NCBI GenBank assembly: GCA_950022295.1
Contig: OX465598.1
Coordinates: 95,022,001 to 95,086,000, forward strand
Length of the DNA stretch: 64,000 bases
From: Bromus sterilis
Taxonomy: Eukaryota; Streptophyta; Magnoliopsida; Poales; Poaceae
Reading direction: 5' to 3'
Below are positions 10,619 to 21,450 of the stretch, piece by piece. The first letter of the stretch is position 1. Every line of letters begins with the position of its first letter. Under the pieces are notes generated by a model that had not been told where the DNA came from, did no database searches, and worked only from the letters and a program-made list of their open reading frames with translations. The position numbers and the translations under genes are program-made.

Positions 10619-11127
10619 TGGTTTCTAAAGGATTTGTGACCACCTGTCACGTAACATTGCATTAGTACTAGCACATCTGCCCAGGGACACATACACACAA
10701 AACGTTAACCTAAAACATTAACACTACTAGATAATTTCCTACCATTAACATTGCATTAGTAGTACTACAAGTGTCTACAACCTCATACAAAAGCTACTCT
10801 TGTCATTGACACATAAGTCTTCTCTATTTCGATAGTCATTTCACTAGGTGTTCTGAATTTTTCTTCTTAACCAGCCCAGCCGTAATGCATTACTTGAAAA
10901 AGAGAGGAAGACTTCTCTGTTGCCCTTGTTGTCGGTGAAGAGGTCAGCTCCTTTTAGTGTATCTTCCATTTGTAAATTCGGCAATCCTTCAAGTGCAGCA
11001 ATGCATTTTTGTATGCTATAGGGATCCTCCAATTTTGCCTCAATGGCAGCAATCAAATTTATCTCTTTTCTTTTGCGGCTCGACTCATGGAAATCAACAA
11101 TTTGTTCCAGTATTGGTGATATAATAC
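10619..11127. repeat. 509-bp tandem duplication, distal copy
   Basis: From gtttctaaaggatttgtg (10621) to the ttgttccagtattgg segment (ending at 11116), the sequence recurs 509 bp downstream with no difference noticed. The unit holds the 3' end and downstream flank of the PWWP-type gene, so an extra, detached copy of its last coding segment exists. Confidence 0.9.
10844..11127 (-). pseudogene. Detached second copy of the PWWP gene's C-terminal segment
   Basis: The ORF here encodes the same last 87 residues or so as the ORF ending at 11353, from the ILEQIVDFHESS segment to the WLRRKIQNT end. It lies in the distal copy of the 509-bp duplication. The few upstream codons (to 11152) are chance sequence across the duplication junction. 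Without the exons upstream it should not be made as part of the PWWP protein. It could act as alternative 3' sequence if transcripts read through. Confidence 0.75.
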
Positions 11128-11625
11128 TGGTTTCTAAAGGATTTGTGACCACCTGTCACGTAACATTGCATTAGTACTAGCACATCTGCCCAGGGACACA
11201 TACACACAAAACGTTAACCTAAAACATTAACACTACTAGATAATTTCCTACCATTAACATTGCATTAGTAGTACTACAAGTGTCTACAACCTCATACAAA
11301 AGCTACTCTTGTCATTGACACATAAGTCTTCTCTATTTCGATAGTCATTTCACTAGGTGTTCTGAATTTTTCTTCTTAACCAGCCCAGCCGTAATGCATT
11401 ACTTGAAAAAGAGAGGAAGACTTCTCTGTTGCCCTTGTTGTCGGTGAAGAGGTCAGCTCCTTTTAGTGTATCTTCCATTTGTAAATTCGGCAATCCTTCA
11501 AGTGCAGCAATGCATTTTTGTATGCTATAGGGATCCTCCAATTTTGCCTCAATGGCAGCAATCAAATTTATCTCTTTTCTTTTGCGGCTCGACTCATGGA
11601 AATCAACAATTTGTTCCAGTATTGG
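11128..11625. repeat. 509-bp tandem duplication, gene-proximal copy
   Basis: This copy is continuous with the rest of the PWWP-type gene. At 11626 the two copies part: this one continues agtcacacaattatc, while the distal one enters the junction. The near identity suggests a recent event. Confidence 0.9.
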
Positions 11626-11699
11626 AGTCACACAATTATCACACGGCTTAACAATGGGCTCTGCAGGTTTTTCAGTGAGATCAGAAGTTCCATCAATAA

Positions 11700-12245
11700 G
11701 TCATTGGCAGTTTCTGATGATTTTGGGATATCTCTCTCTTTCCTTTTGAGGCTTGGGTACCTCTCATGGAAATCATCCATTTGTTCCAGTTTTGGAATCA
11801 CACCAACATCACATGGCTTTACAAGGGGCTCTGTACGTTTTTCAGTCGGATCAGGAGTTCGATCAAAGAACAAACCATTGGCAGTTTCAGACGGTTTTGG
11901 GATATCTCTCTCTTTTCTTTCGAGGCTCGGGTACCTCTCATGGAAATCACAAATTTGTTCCAGTTTTGGAGTCGCACCATCAGCACATGACTTTACAAGG
12001 GGCTCTGTATGCTTTTCAATCGGATCAGGAGTTCGATCAGGCAACAAACCATTGGCAGTTTCAGGCGGTTTTGGGATCTCTCTCTCTTTTCTTTTGAGGC
12101 TCAGGTACCTCTCATGGTAATCATCAATTTGTTCCGGTTTTGGAATCACACCATCATCAGGTAGCTTTACAAGGGGCTCTGTAGGTTTTTCAATCAGATC
12201 AGGAGTTCGATCAGGCAACAAACCATTGGCAGTTTCAGATGGTTT
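11700..12245 (-). repeat. Four imperfect repeats of about 174 bp within exon 3
   Basis: Units beginning at the ETANG codons (near 12228, 12053, 11880 and 11706 on the plus map) each encode about 58 residues. The pattern is ETANGLLPDRTPD, then EKxTEPLVK, DDGVxPKxEQ, DFHERYxSLKRKERDIPKP. The fourth is shifted by a 4-base deletion. The charged, low-order sequence suggests a flexible linker. Confidence 0.8.
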
Positions 12246-13904
12246 TGGGAGCTCATCATAGACCTTGTGTATCTCCAGCCAGGCTTGTTCAAGACCTTTC
12301 GCATGGCTTTTCCGGAACTGTTTCTCTCGAGCTTGATTTACGAAGTCACTCTTCACCTCTTCTGTAAATGGCAAGAGATCTTGCAAAGCTACAAAAGCAC
12401 TGTACGAGGCATTCTTTCATTAGCAAACTAGTACGTAATACTTATACTTTAACCTTCAAAGAGTTGTTACAATAAGCTCAAAATAGCAAAGAGAAGACAT
12501 ATGTGGAAGACAGCAACGGCAAAAAATCGATATTGTATCCAGACGAAATTGTCACAGAGTTTTAAAGCAATCAAATAAATGATCCACGTAGAAAACACCT
12601 TATAAGCTAAAGCAACCGACTGAATCAAACAAATAGAGCAATTTAGTTATTCTATTAGCGCCAAAGTAATTTAAAGTGGCCTAAAGATCATTGCCTACCA
12701 TTTTTTTTGAATTTTTTAAGATAGTCAACAATCTCTAGTTCAGTTAGCTACACAAGCTAAGTTACAATAGAACTTAAAACATTCTCTTTTATACTACGGA
12801 GTATCAAATTTGCTAATTCACAGTCCCATCTAACACCAAAACCATTTGATTGATTAAACAAAAAAAGAAAAAGAAAAAATCGCACGAATATCCGCGTAAA
12901 ACCAATTTGTATAGGAGTTTGGTGAGACTTCGTTAATTCTCATCTAGATGGGGGCTAGCCACTGAAAGAAACTGGAATACCATAGGAGTGGTCAAGAGTA
13001 CTTATGAATTAAAAAAATACTACTCTGAATAGAAATAAATATTGTGAACTTCAGAAATCAAATCACTAAAGTAAAAGTACTGCCTTCATCTTTCGATCTA
13101 TGAAGAATTGTACCTCCTAAACTGACCTTGCACGACAATGTGCAAGCTTAGATCATTGGTGGAGCAAATAATCACACAACTTAAACTTGTACACCATATG
13201 GAGATTTAGTACTCATCTATTTTTTCCCCATCTTTAATGAATTAGTACGTAAAATCCATCTTGCCAAAAATAAGTATCCTCGCTATAGCAGACAGAGTAC
13301 TAATGTTCCCAAAGAAAAGAAAAGAAATGTAACTACTCACCCACACGTGGTGTGGCTCAACACAGAATTTGGGGCAGTAAATTGGGGATAAAGAACTACA
13401 GTAAATATCTAAAGGATTTTGTTAGTGTCTTCTGTGTGTAATCTCGACTGTTAGTTTTTGTGCAGCTGCTAGATGACTCTTAAGAAGATGCGCGGTACAA
13501 AAAGGCAAGCATGGAGCAGTGCATAATCAAGATAGATAGGCATTCGCTTATCCGATAAGTCATCCACGTTATAAGCTAACTGGCAGTTAGAATACAGTTA
13601 AACATAGCGACGAAAGGAGGTAGTAATCGATGAGCAAGAGGACGATCTTACATCTCTCTGGTGCCGAAGAATTCGACAAGGAGCTTGCGTCGAGAGGGCG
13701 TCAGACCATAATCCTGCGGCCTGCTCACCTGCATGGACAAGAAGCATTAACCCCGAAGACGGAAGCACATGGTCAGTGTCCTAGACATATCAAGATTCAG
13801 AGAGGCAGAGATGTGGCCAAGGGGAGGAGAGGAGAAAGGCCTAGGTGGCAGGAAGAAGAGGAGTGTAGGCGGGACCTTGGCCGGCCAGGGGGAGTAGCCC
13901 TTAC

Positions 13905-13910
13905 CTTGGC
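13905..13910 (-). promoter_or_regulatory. Potential alternative splice donor AAG|GTAAGG in PWWP exon 1
   Basis: Directly after the LVLAK codons the minus strand reads AAG then GTAAGG, a consensus donor. Splicing from here to the exon 2 acceptor at 13728 keeps phase 0. It removes the frameshifted stretch, and with it the GYSPWPAK signature. Use of this site is inference. Confidence 0.4.
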
Positions 13911-14093
13911 GAGGACGAGGTCCCCGAACTTGGTCCATTTGATGCGCTTGGTGACCAGGTTTGCGGCGGCATCCATTCGGCGGAGAGGACCTAGGCGACC
14001 TTCTTCCCCAGCGTCCGCCTGCGCCCCGTTGAACCGGAGAGGCCACTGAGCCAGTCGCCGTAGGCCGGACCAACGGCGGGCGGATCCCTAACA

Positions 14094-14570
14094 CGCGAGG
14101 GCGATGCGAAGCGAAACTCTCAGCTCGCAGAGCGGCTCCAAAGAACCCAAGCCGTGCATATGTCTCCTATTTATTTTATTTTGAAAAACATCCCCTCGCC
14201 CGGTTGATCTTTGTGCGCACGTTTGCCGTTTCTGTGTCCGTTGGATCAGCTCTTGATCCAACGGCGCGATCACCACGTCGAGCCGAACTGAACGGTCACC
14301 TCCTTTGCAACTGATCCGTTGTTGCAAGGAACCTTTGTAACAATCATTCTGTTGCGAGGCGGTAGTGAGGCGACAGGAGAACACCGGTGACCGCCCCTTT
14401 CGTCCGGTGGTTACTTGCAGGCGGAGCGAGTGGGGCTAGTGGCCGCCGCGGCGACTAGAAGTGGAGGCGAGGACGGCGAGGGCGAGGGTGATCCACAACG
14501 GGACTCACTATCTCCTTGATCGACAAAGGGGATCCATGAAAGTGATTCCCTACGGCTCATCAGCGTTGCA
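14094..14570. other. GC-rich stretch upstream of the PWWP gene
   Basis: No gene was recognised. Segments such as tccgttggatc and gatccaacggcg (14237-14265) form an inverted repeat typical of cereal transposon ends. Long ORFs on both strands reflect base composition. Confidence 0.3.
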
Positions 14571-14890
14571 AGCCACACCCGATGCTGCAAGGGGTGGTTG
14601 TAGTAGCATTGTTGCGGCACCGCTAAGCTCGCCAACTCAGCAAGCCGCGTCCGGTGCTACAGGTGGGTGGTTGCATTAGCGCCATTGCTGCCACGACAAG
14701 GCTTGTTGGCGTCGAAAGTCGCGAACAATGCTGCAAGGGTTGGTCACAACAGCGTCATTGTTGCCACCACAAAGCTTGTCGATGCTGCAAGTTGCGGCTA
14801 GTGCTGCAAGGGTGGTTGTGGCAGCGTCATTGCTGCCACCGCAAAGCTCATCGGTACTGCAAGGGATGGTCGCAGCAACATCGATGTCCT
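14570..14890. repeat. Degenerate tandem repeat with GCTGCAAGGG units
   Basis: Units of roughly 70-90 bp read gctgcaaggg-tggttg, then cagcgtcattgctgccac, caaagct and tcg. At least four diverged copies are present. The ORFs that cross it on both strands (for example 14676-15209) owe their length to the repeat. Confidence 0.6.
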
Positions 14891-15212
14891 CGTAGAGCTT
14901 GCCAGTGCTAAAATATGAAAACTCATCGACACCGGAGCCGCTGATGCGTGCTAAATGCTTTGAAAGAGAGCTTCTGTTGCAATGGTTCGACCGCAATAGA
15001 GCCTCGATTGCAAAGGTTTGCTCCCTCGTATGCGCGCAGATTGGCAATCGGAAGACTACGACTTGCCCCATCGTACGACTATGCAGGTGGTGGATCTTTT
15101 CTAGTCTTCGACCGGCGGACGCGTAGCACTGGCCATTTTTAGAGTTTGAGGCAGCCTTGCCTAAGCGATCGCGATACTGAGTCGGCACAGCGCGCGGAAG
15201 GCAAGCCACAAC

Positions 15213-16060
15213 CTTATTTTTTCTGTTTTTCTTTTCATACTTTTTGTTTTCATTTTTTCTATTTTATAAATATATACATTACAAAAAGCAAGCTCATCTA
15301 AAACCAAGAGAAAATGTTAATCAAGCATTTTATAAATTTTAAATATGTATAGAAAAATATTTCTCGTGCATATGAAAAATGTATATAAAAATATATAATT
15401 TTTATGAGAAAATCGATCATAAATTTAAAGAATGTTAGTCAAACATTTGAAAAATTGGATAAAGCAATTAAAATATTAGATGTGTTAAAAAAAATTCTGC
15501 ATACAAAAAATATACAAAGTGTATGAAAAAAGTTGATCATGTATTTTTAAAATATTAATCAAGTATTTGAAAAATGTTGATCAATGATTAAAAAAAATAT
15601 TGAATGTATATGAAAAAATGTTTCTCATATATACGAAAAATATTGAATGTGTATACAAAATATTTCCCATATATACGAAAAATGTAAACAAAAAATAAAC
15701 AATGTGTATGAAAAATATTGACACGTATTTAAATAGTTTTTTAAATTTATGAAGAAAATGTTGGTATTTGAATTTTTCAATCATATTTTAAATAATAAGA
15801 AAAATGTATGAGAAAATGTTGATATTGTATTCAAATATTGTTAAGTGTGTATGAAAAAATGTTAAACTTGTATATAAAAAGTGTACAAAAATATATTAAA
15901 AAAGAAACACAAAAGAAATAAAAAAGTATAAAATGCTAAAGAAGCCTAGTAAACCGGTGAAAATAATTAAAGAAAACTATTAGGAAGCTAAGAAAATAAA
16001 AAAAGTGAGAGAAAAATAAAAAATGAAGCAAACGCAACCGTGGGACGGTGAGCGAGCGAA
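15213..16060. repeat. AT-rich degenerate repeat (TGTATGAAAAATGTTGATC type)
   Basis: Variants of gtatgaaaaa, aaaatgttgatca and gtatttgaaaaat follow one another for about 850 bp. Such arrays occur inside non-autonomous DNA transposons of wheat relatives. No boundaries or coding sequence could be fixed. Confidence 0.55.
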
Positions 16061-16206
16061 CAAACTACAAAAATGGACTGGCTCAATACTGTGGCATACA
16101 ATAAAACATTTCTGGTGAGAGCTTCTTCCATCTTGCGTTAAGCGCGAGATATGCGCCCAAGCGGGGAGGGTAATTTCGATCCCACGAAACTATCATACGG
16201 GACTTG

Positions 16207-16460
16207 GCTTCATTTGATTCATAGGGTGTTAAAAAGATGAGATGATATTTTTCTTAATTCTTGTATAGAAAATGATATCATTTGATTTCTAGGATAGGTT
16301 TTTCCCCAGTTAGTCTAGGCTATTTTATTTATTTATAATATGAACGGCTAGTTCCTATCCTACATAGGAATATGAATCAATTCGTGCAAATCAAAGGGCT
16401 TCAAATAAGAATAATCTATCTTGAATTTCTACAAAATTCTTTCAAACCAAAGGAGGTCTC
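16207..16460. mobile_element. MITE-like element with fold-back ends
   Basis: The left end ggcttcatttgattcatagg and the right end (reverse complement gagacctcctttggtttgaa) are imperfect inverse repeats. Sub-terminal blocks attcttgtatagaaa and tttctacaaaattct also pair. A partial relative lies at 18868-18940. The superfamily is not determined. Confidence 0.5.
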
Positions 16461-17064
16461 ATTGAATAACACGTAATAAATCATCAAATACGAAGTTAAA
16501 ACGGGAAAATAATCTTCAAGGAGGACGTGAGGGGCGCGCTGAGGACTGAATTACTAGGTTGCATTTGTGATTCAAAATCTTCCTCCACTGACTAGAAAGA
16601 AGGAGGTAACAATATTCATATAAGAGCATTAAAAGTATATAAGAACCTGGAAAACATTCACTTGCGTTGACAACGAACATTTCGTGTCATCCAAACAAAG
16701 GACTTGTGACATCTCTTTTCATCATTTTGCGCATAATTGTAAAATACACTCATGTTCGTTGTCAAAACATTTCAAATTTTGTCATTTTGATGCTATGGGA
16801 TCTTACTTTAAGAAATTCAAATATGATGCGATAAAACCACAATACTTAGTTGGAAATCACTATGACCATTTATATTACAGAACTTAATATTTCTATACAC
16901 GTCACTGATTATAGAATCGATTATTCTTTCTTAAAAACAATATTTCTAAATGAAGAAGGAGAACAGGCACTACAATCTTCAGCATCTAGTGGCATGCCCT
17001 TTATTGCCACCTAGGATCTGACCCAAAATAATCATGTATATACAGAGTGTGAGGAGGCTAAAAT
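16461..17064. other. 3' flank of the mutase gene
   Basis: This is downstream of the stop codon at 17065 and should contain the 3' UTR. A short plus-strand ORF (16684-16887) has no recognisable domain. No polyadenylation signal could be assigned with confidence. Confidence 0.4.
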
Positions 17065-20000
17065 CTACTTCACAAACTTCTGTACTTCGCTGGTGTCAAC
17101 AAACTCATTTACTCCACTTGTTAGCAAAAACCTGGAATTCAGACGTAAAGCATATTACTCATTGTGCGAAAACAAAGTGAATATTAGAACCTGTGGTTGT
17201 TGTGGGTATATAATGAATACCGTTGAAAAATATCCACTGCCATGGATCTGCAGCCACCGGGAACACAAGACTGCAAGTTCAGTGCTATGTTGGGGTTATG
17301 AACACTTTGGCGAATGTGAAGCCACCCTAGTTGTCTCTGGGACTCGTCGTAGAACTTTGCTCTGCATATGAAATATCCATAGGATTTGTATTTAAAAATG
17401 AGAAATTTGCGCTATCATTTCTCCGTATTGTTATGGACTGCGCTTCATACAAATTTTGAAGACTGACAATGTAAAAGTCATACCTGTACATGTAGGCGTC
17501 AACGTCAATTGGATGATCGTTGTTGTCCACGAGGCATCCATCATCAACCGAGCAGTCGCCACAATCATCCAGCACCCAGCCGCTAAGTTTCCCTTCCTAA
17601 ATCATGTAAGGGAAACAGAGGTATATCAGACTTCAGAGTACGTAGATCTTCCTACTAAATTGTTCTTGAGACGCACCTCGATGTATTTCTTGAAAGTCTC
17701 GACGGCTTCCACACCCCGTTGTTTTGCGGTCTTGGGTTCGCCGACGATGTCCATCCTGAGCAGCACGGACTCGGCAGGCTCCTCGAGGTCCCGGATGAGG
17801 CCTCCGACGCCGCCCTCCAGCCCGGCCAGCCTCATCCGGACCATCTCGATGATGATCTTCACCACCATGTAGGCGCCGTCGTCGAGGAAGTGGTTCTCCT
17901 TGAGCGCGCCGTGCCCGGTGGTCTCCATCATCACGTGGGTCTCCACTCCGTCGGCGTTGAGCTGCGCGCCCTTGTCGATCACGTTGCGGTAGCCCACGCG
18001 GTACAGGCAGTGCCGGCCGCCCCTGGCCTCAATGAACCGCGTGAGCCCGTCGCCCGCCCGCGCGTCCGTCACCACCGTCGTCCCGGGGTGCTCCGCGAGC
18101 ACGATGGCGGAGATGAGCGCGATGAGGCGGTCCCCGTTGATGGCGCACCCCGCGTCGTCCACCACGCCGCTGCGGTCCACGTCCGTGTCGAAGACGACGC
18201 CGAGGTCGGCGCCGCTGGCCAGCACCGCGCCGCGGGTGAGCGACATGGCCGTCGCGTCCTCCGGGTTGGGCATGTGGTTCGGGAACATGCCGTCCGGCTC
18301 GAGGTGCAGGCTGCCGGTCGTGTCGGCGCCCAGCTTCTCCATCACGTCCCACGCGAAGAAGCCGCCGCAGCCGTTGCCGGCGTTCACGATGACCTTGAAG
18401 CCCTCGAGCGGTGTGTCGTAGTGCGTCGGGTGGGCCACGCGCTCCTTGATGATGTCCCGGAGGTGCTGCGCGTAGGCGCTCATCAGGTCCACGCGCATGA
18501 CGACCGGAGGCATGCCGAGGCCGCCGCCGCCGCCGAGGCCCATCTTCCTGGCGGCGTACTTGCGTGCCGCGCGGTCGCAGATCGCTTCGACGTCCACGGA
18601 GCTTAGCCCGCCGAGCTTGGTGAAGAACTTGAGGCCGTTGCGGGTGTAGGGTAGATGCGACGCTGTCATCTGCAAGTATACCATGATTCATTCATCAAGT
18701 TTCAGGGTCATTGGATTCACTAACCACTCTGCTCATCGTTGAATATAGTGAATACTGAGTAGAGATGCGTTTCCCATTTCCCGCGTAATGCCATTTCACC
18801 ATCGGGTGAGATGTTCACAAATTATTCGACGGCCTAACCATCAATTGTCGAAAATCCTATTCCTACTTAGGCCTCTTTGTTTTGTTTGTAGAAATTTTAA
18901 AAGAATTCTAAAGGATAGAGATTTTATAAGAAAAAGTATTACCTCCGACCCATATTAATGTACTCAACTTTGTCTAAATTCGTATGTATGTAGTTAAGTA
19001 TTTAGACTAGATGCATGTGTATCTAGACAAACTTAAGTACATTAATATGGATCGGAGGGAGTAATTTTTTTGAATCACTTCGATTTGTAGGAATGTATTC
19101 TTATTTCTACATTTGTTGGCCATGAGTGCCGTCGAAGATAACCCGACGTCGGAGGAAGGTTGGTGTAGATTGGAGCTAGATCTATGGGTGAAGGAAGAAC
19201 ACAATTGGGGAAGGCAAGAAACGTGGTCGCCGAATGCTAATCTAATCAATGGATGAGAGAAAAAAAAGTCTATTTTTTAGGCATCCGTTGAGGGCCAGTT
19301 TTGTTTTGATCGATTTTGGGAGAATCGGCTTCCCCTCCAGTTTCTCCAAGAAACTAAAATCTTCATTCGATTTACAATATTAATTAATTAGACCACAACT
19401 AGACATAATTGTAAAAAAAATGAGGTGAAGATTCTGAGAGAAACTCGGAAGGGGGGCGATTCTTTAGAATCGATCAAAATAACTGCCCTGAATGGGTGCT
19501 TCCATTACCTTTTGGATTCCTTAAACGTGTTGACGATGTAAATTGTATTCATTTTTTTGTAAATTATAAAATATTGTAATTATTAAAATAAATGTGTATA
19601 AAAATATTTTAGTGTGTTTGTTCGTTTATTGTAATCTATATGCCATTGAATCAAAGTACGAGGAAAATATGTCATTTTACAAATTGCTCCACTAAGCGAA
19701 AGAGCCCCCCAATAGTGTAAGGAAAAAAAGAAGGTAAAGAGCCCAAGACTATTCACCTCACTGTAAATGGAAAACAGGATCAAGCAAGTATGGCGCAGGT
19801 TAACTGAACGTACCATAATGGACGCGTCGTAGCTGAAGCGCGGCAGAATGGTGCTCATGAAGCACGCTGGCGTGGTGGCGAGGCCCATGTCGAAGACGGC
19901 GCACCCCGCCTTGGCCAGCCCCGCGAACAGCACGGCGCTGAGCCGCGACCCGGACAGCCGGGGGTCCCGACCGACGGACACCCTCAGCTGCTCGTCGCCC

Positions 20001-20374
20001 TCGCCCTCCCGCCGCTGATCCCGCAGCCACTCCCCGAAGCTCTCGCCGATCACCTCGACGGCCAGCGGCGTGAGGTCCACGGGACGGCCCTTCTCGCCTT
20101 CCAGCGCCACGCCGCGCACGTCTGGCCCGTTCTGCAGCCTCCGGATGACGTCGCCCTCCTCTCCGCCCGCCGACGCCCCGAGCGCGGCAGTGCTCTCGAG
20201 CTGCCCGCTGCCCGTCGCCTCGGGCCGGCCGCCACGGGGGGTCGCCGTGGCCCTTATCGCCCGGTAGCACCTCCTCCTCCACGCGCCAGGAGGCGGCCGG
20301 AGCGCGCGCGCGCGGCCAGGCCGTGCGTGCTCGCATGGCTGCAGAGCGGCCGGAGGAGTGGTGATGGTAGCCAT
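17065..20374 (-). CDS. Plastid-type phosphoglucomutase/phosphomannomutase family protein
   Basis: Five exons read 20374-19814, 18669-17677, 17596-17484, 17361-17221 and 17131-17065. All are joined by GT-AG introns in consistent phase and give 624 residues. The family moves phosphate between positions of a hexose phosphate through a phosphoserine. Visible parts are the catalytic loop TASHLPYTRNG (Ser 191), the metal loop DTDVDR (348-353), GYRNV with a sugar-binding ETTGHGALKE (436-445), and a C-terminal phosphate site HIRQSVHNPN (about 572-581). These differ from the classic TASHNP, ExSGH and RPSGTEP signatures and match what I recall of a plant-specific branch that includes Arabidopsis At1g70820. 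The first 45 or so residues are rich in Ala, Arg and Pro, like a chloroplast transit peptide. The start at 20374 gives this peptide and has good context. Substrate choice cannot be read from the sequence. Intron 1 contains two MITEs. Large ORFs in other frames of the GC-rich exons are shadows. Confidence 0.92.
18942..19061. mobile_element. Stowaway MITE (copy 2) in intron 1 of the mutase gene
   Basis: It starts CCTCCGACCCATATTAATG, ends GGATCGGAGGGAG and is flanked by TA on both sides. Nearly all internal bases match the copy at 4940-5059, including gtatttagactagatgcatg. It sits inside intron 1 (18670-19813) and so is transcribed with the gene and spliced out. Confidence 0.9.
19291..19490. 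mobile_element. Fold-back MITE in intron 1 of the mutase gene
   Basis: The left arm agggccagttttgttttgat and the right arm (atcaaaataactgccct) are inverse repeats. The pairing extends inward through cgattttgggagaatcg and cgattctttagaatcg, and gtttctcc and ggaggggaag-type blocks. No target duplication was confirmed. Confidence 0.6.
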
Positions 20375-21450
20375 GGCAACGCGCTAGCTGTACCTGTAGT
20401 GCAGTGCAAGTGGCGGGATGGAGTGAGCGACAATGGCGGGCGCTGCACGCAGGCGATGGTAATGTGAGTGGAGAAATATCTGCAGCTGAGCCAGAGCGTG
20501 CGGAAGGCAGCGGGTGGTTGCCGGAGGGATATTTCGGAGCACGTCGGGACGCGGCGGAGGAGGCGCGGACATGATAGAACCTGTGCGGTGGAGGCGCTGC
20601 CGTAACAGTTCTGTGGTGCTGCTGCATGCCCATCGAGTCGAGCACGCGAGCTGCAGCGCACGTACGTAATTGGCATGTGTTGTGAGTGTGACAAATGGCA
20701 GCTGGACTGGCCGGAGCTGAAAGGGACTTCCGGTGGTTCCAAGGATCGGTCGGTAGGTGCTGCGTGTACCGGCGCGAATCTTGACACGAGCTGAACTTTT
20801 ACAGCCTGAACCCTGGCTTTTACTGGTGCTCCCGGCCTGAACCCTCATCTCGTCAGTTCATACTTCTTAAAGTACGTAGAATAGATGTTGTTTTCTACTA
20901 CTACAAGATTAATAGTTTTCTCTTAAAAAACGGAACGGCTAATTCTCAGTCGAGTAAGACCTACTCGCCAGCCGTCGGATGAGCAAGGCGCATTAAGATT
21001 CGCGCGGCGTGCCTATTTCTGCGATTTCGGCCCACTATAGCCCATGTCATTTTTTTGTTTTGATGCGCTGCAAGCGATAGGCGTAGGTGGACTGGCGGGA
21101 AGGGCTTTTTTCGCGATTTTCTTGTTTTTTTTGTCTCTGCGTGTGGGCTTATCACGAGTTTATTTTTGTCGTCTTTAGCACAGCTGTACTTCCTTTCAAG
21201 CACGGTCCAGCAAGCAACTTTGACGTTTTTTTTTGATAAGCAGGAGTAAAGAAAATAGAAGCCCCCACATGAATAATTTCTGTTTTTATAATAAACTATG
21301 TTGAAGAACTATGTTTTTTTATGCAGTAGTCATATATGAACTATATGCTGGAATGAACAAAACATCTATGTTTTCTGTGTAGAAGTCATACACGAAAATT
21401 ATGCTGAAATAAAAGAAAACTTGTATATATTTTCTTGTAGTAGTATATTT
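20375..21450. other. Upstream region of the mutase gene
   Basis: This should contain the minus-strand promoter and 5' UTR. A TATA box could not be fixed. ORFs here on the minus strand (for example 20254-20787) overlap the first exon in other frames or have no recognisable domain. From about 20930 the sequence is spacer with no feature I can name. Confidence 0.4.

Larger units (their letters stand above)
11353..13976 (-). pseudogene. PWWP-domain gene, HUA2-like, frameshifted
   Basis: Three exons can be read. Exon 1 is 13976-13876 (ATG at 13976, MDAAANLVTKRIKWTKFGD-, then LVLAK and GYSPWPAK). Exon 2 is 13728-13652, encoding the next PWWP strands (VSRPQDYG..., KLLVEFFGTRE). Exon 3 starts at 12399 (IAFVALQDLLPFTEE). 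Junctions obey GT-AG with matching phases: 0, then 2. The fold and the exon 3 start resemble the PWWP chromatin readers of the plant HUA2 (ENHANCER OF AG-4) group, nuclear proteins affecting flowering gene expression. Exon 3 then has four repeats of about 58 residues and a C-terminal segment with a KCIAALEGLP core of uncertain family. Two breaks are visible: one base missing inside the PWWP core (about 13896-13903) and a 4-base deletion in the last repeat (about 11691-11697), giving a TGA at 11628. A strong donor at the first break could bypass it. Confidence 0.65.

Noticed and set aside
17719..18606. ORFs antisense to or in other frames of mutase exon 2
   Set aside because: The exon is GC-rich, which keeps other frames open; only the minus frame carries family motifs and valid splice sites.
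19800..20848. Overlapping minus-strand ORFs upstream of and across mutase exon 1
   Set aside because: Out of frame with the mutase motifs and without domains; explained by GC content.
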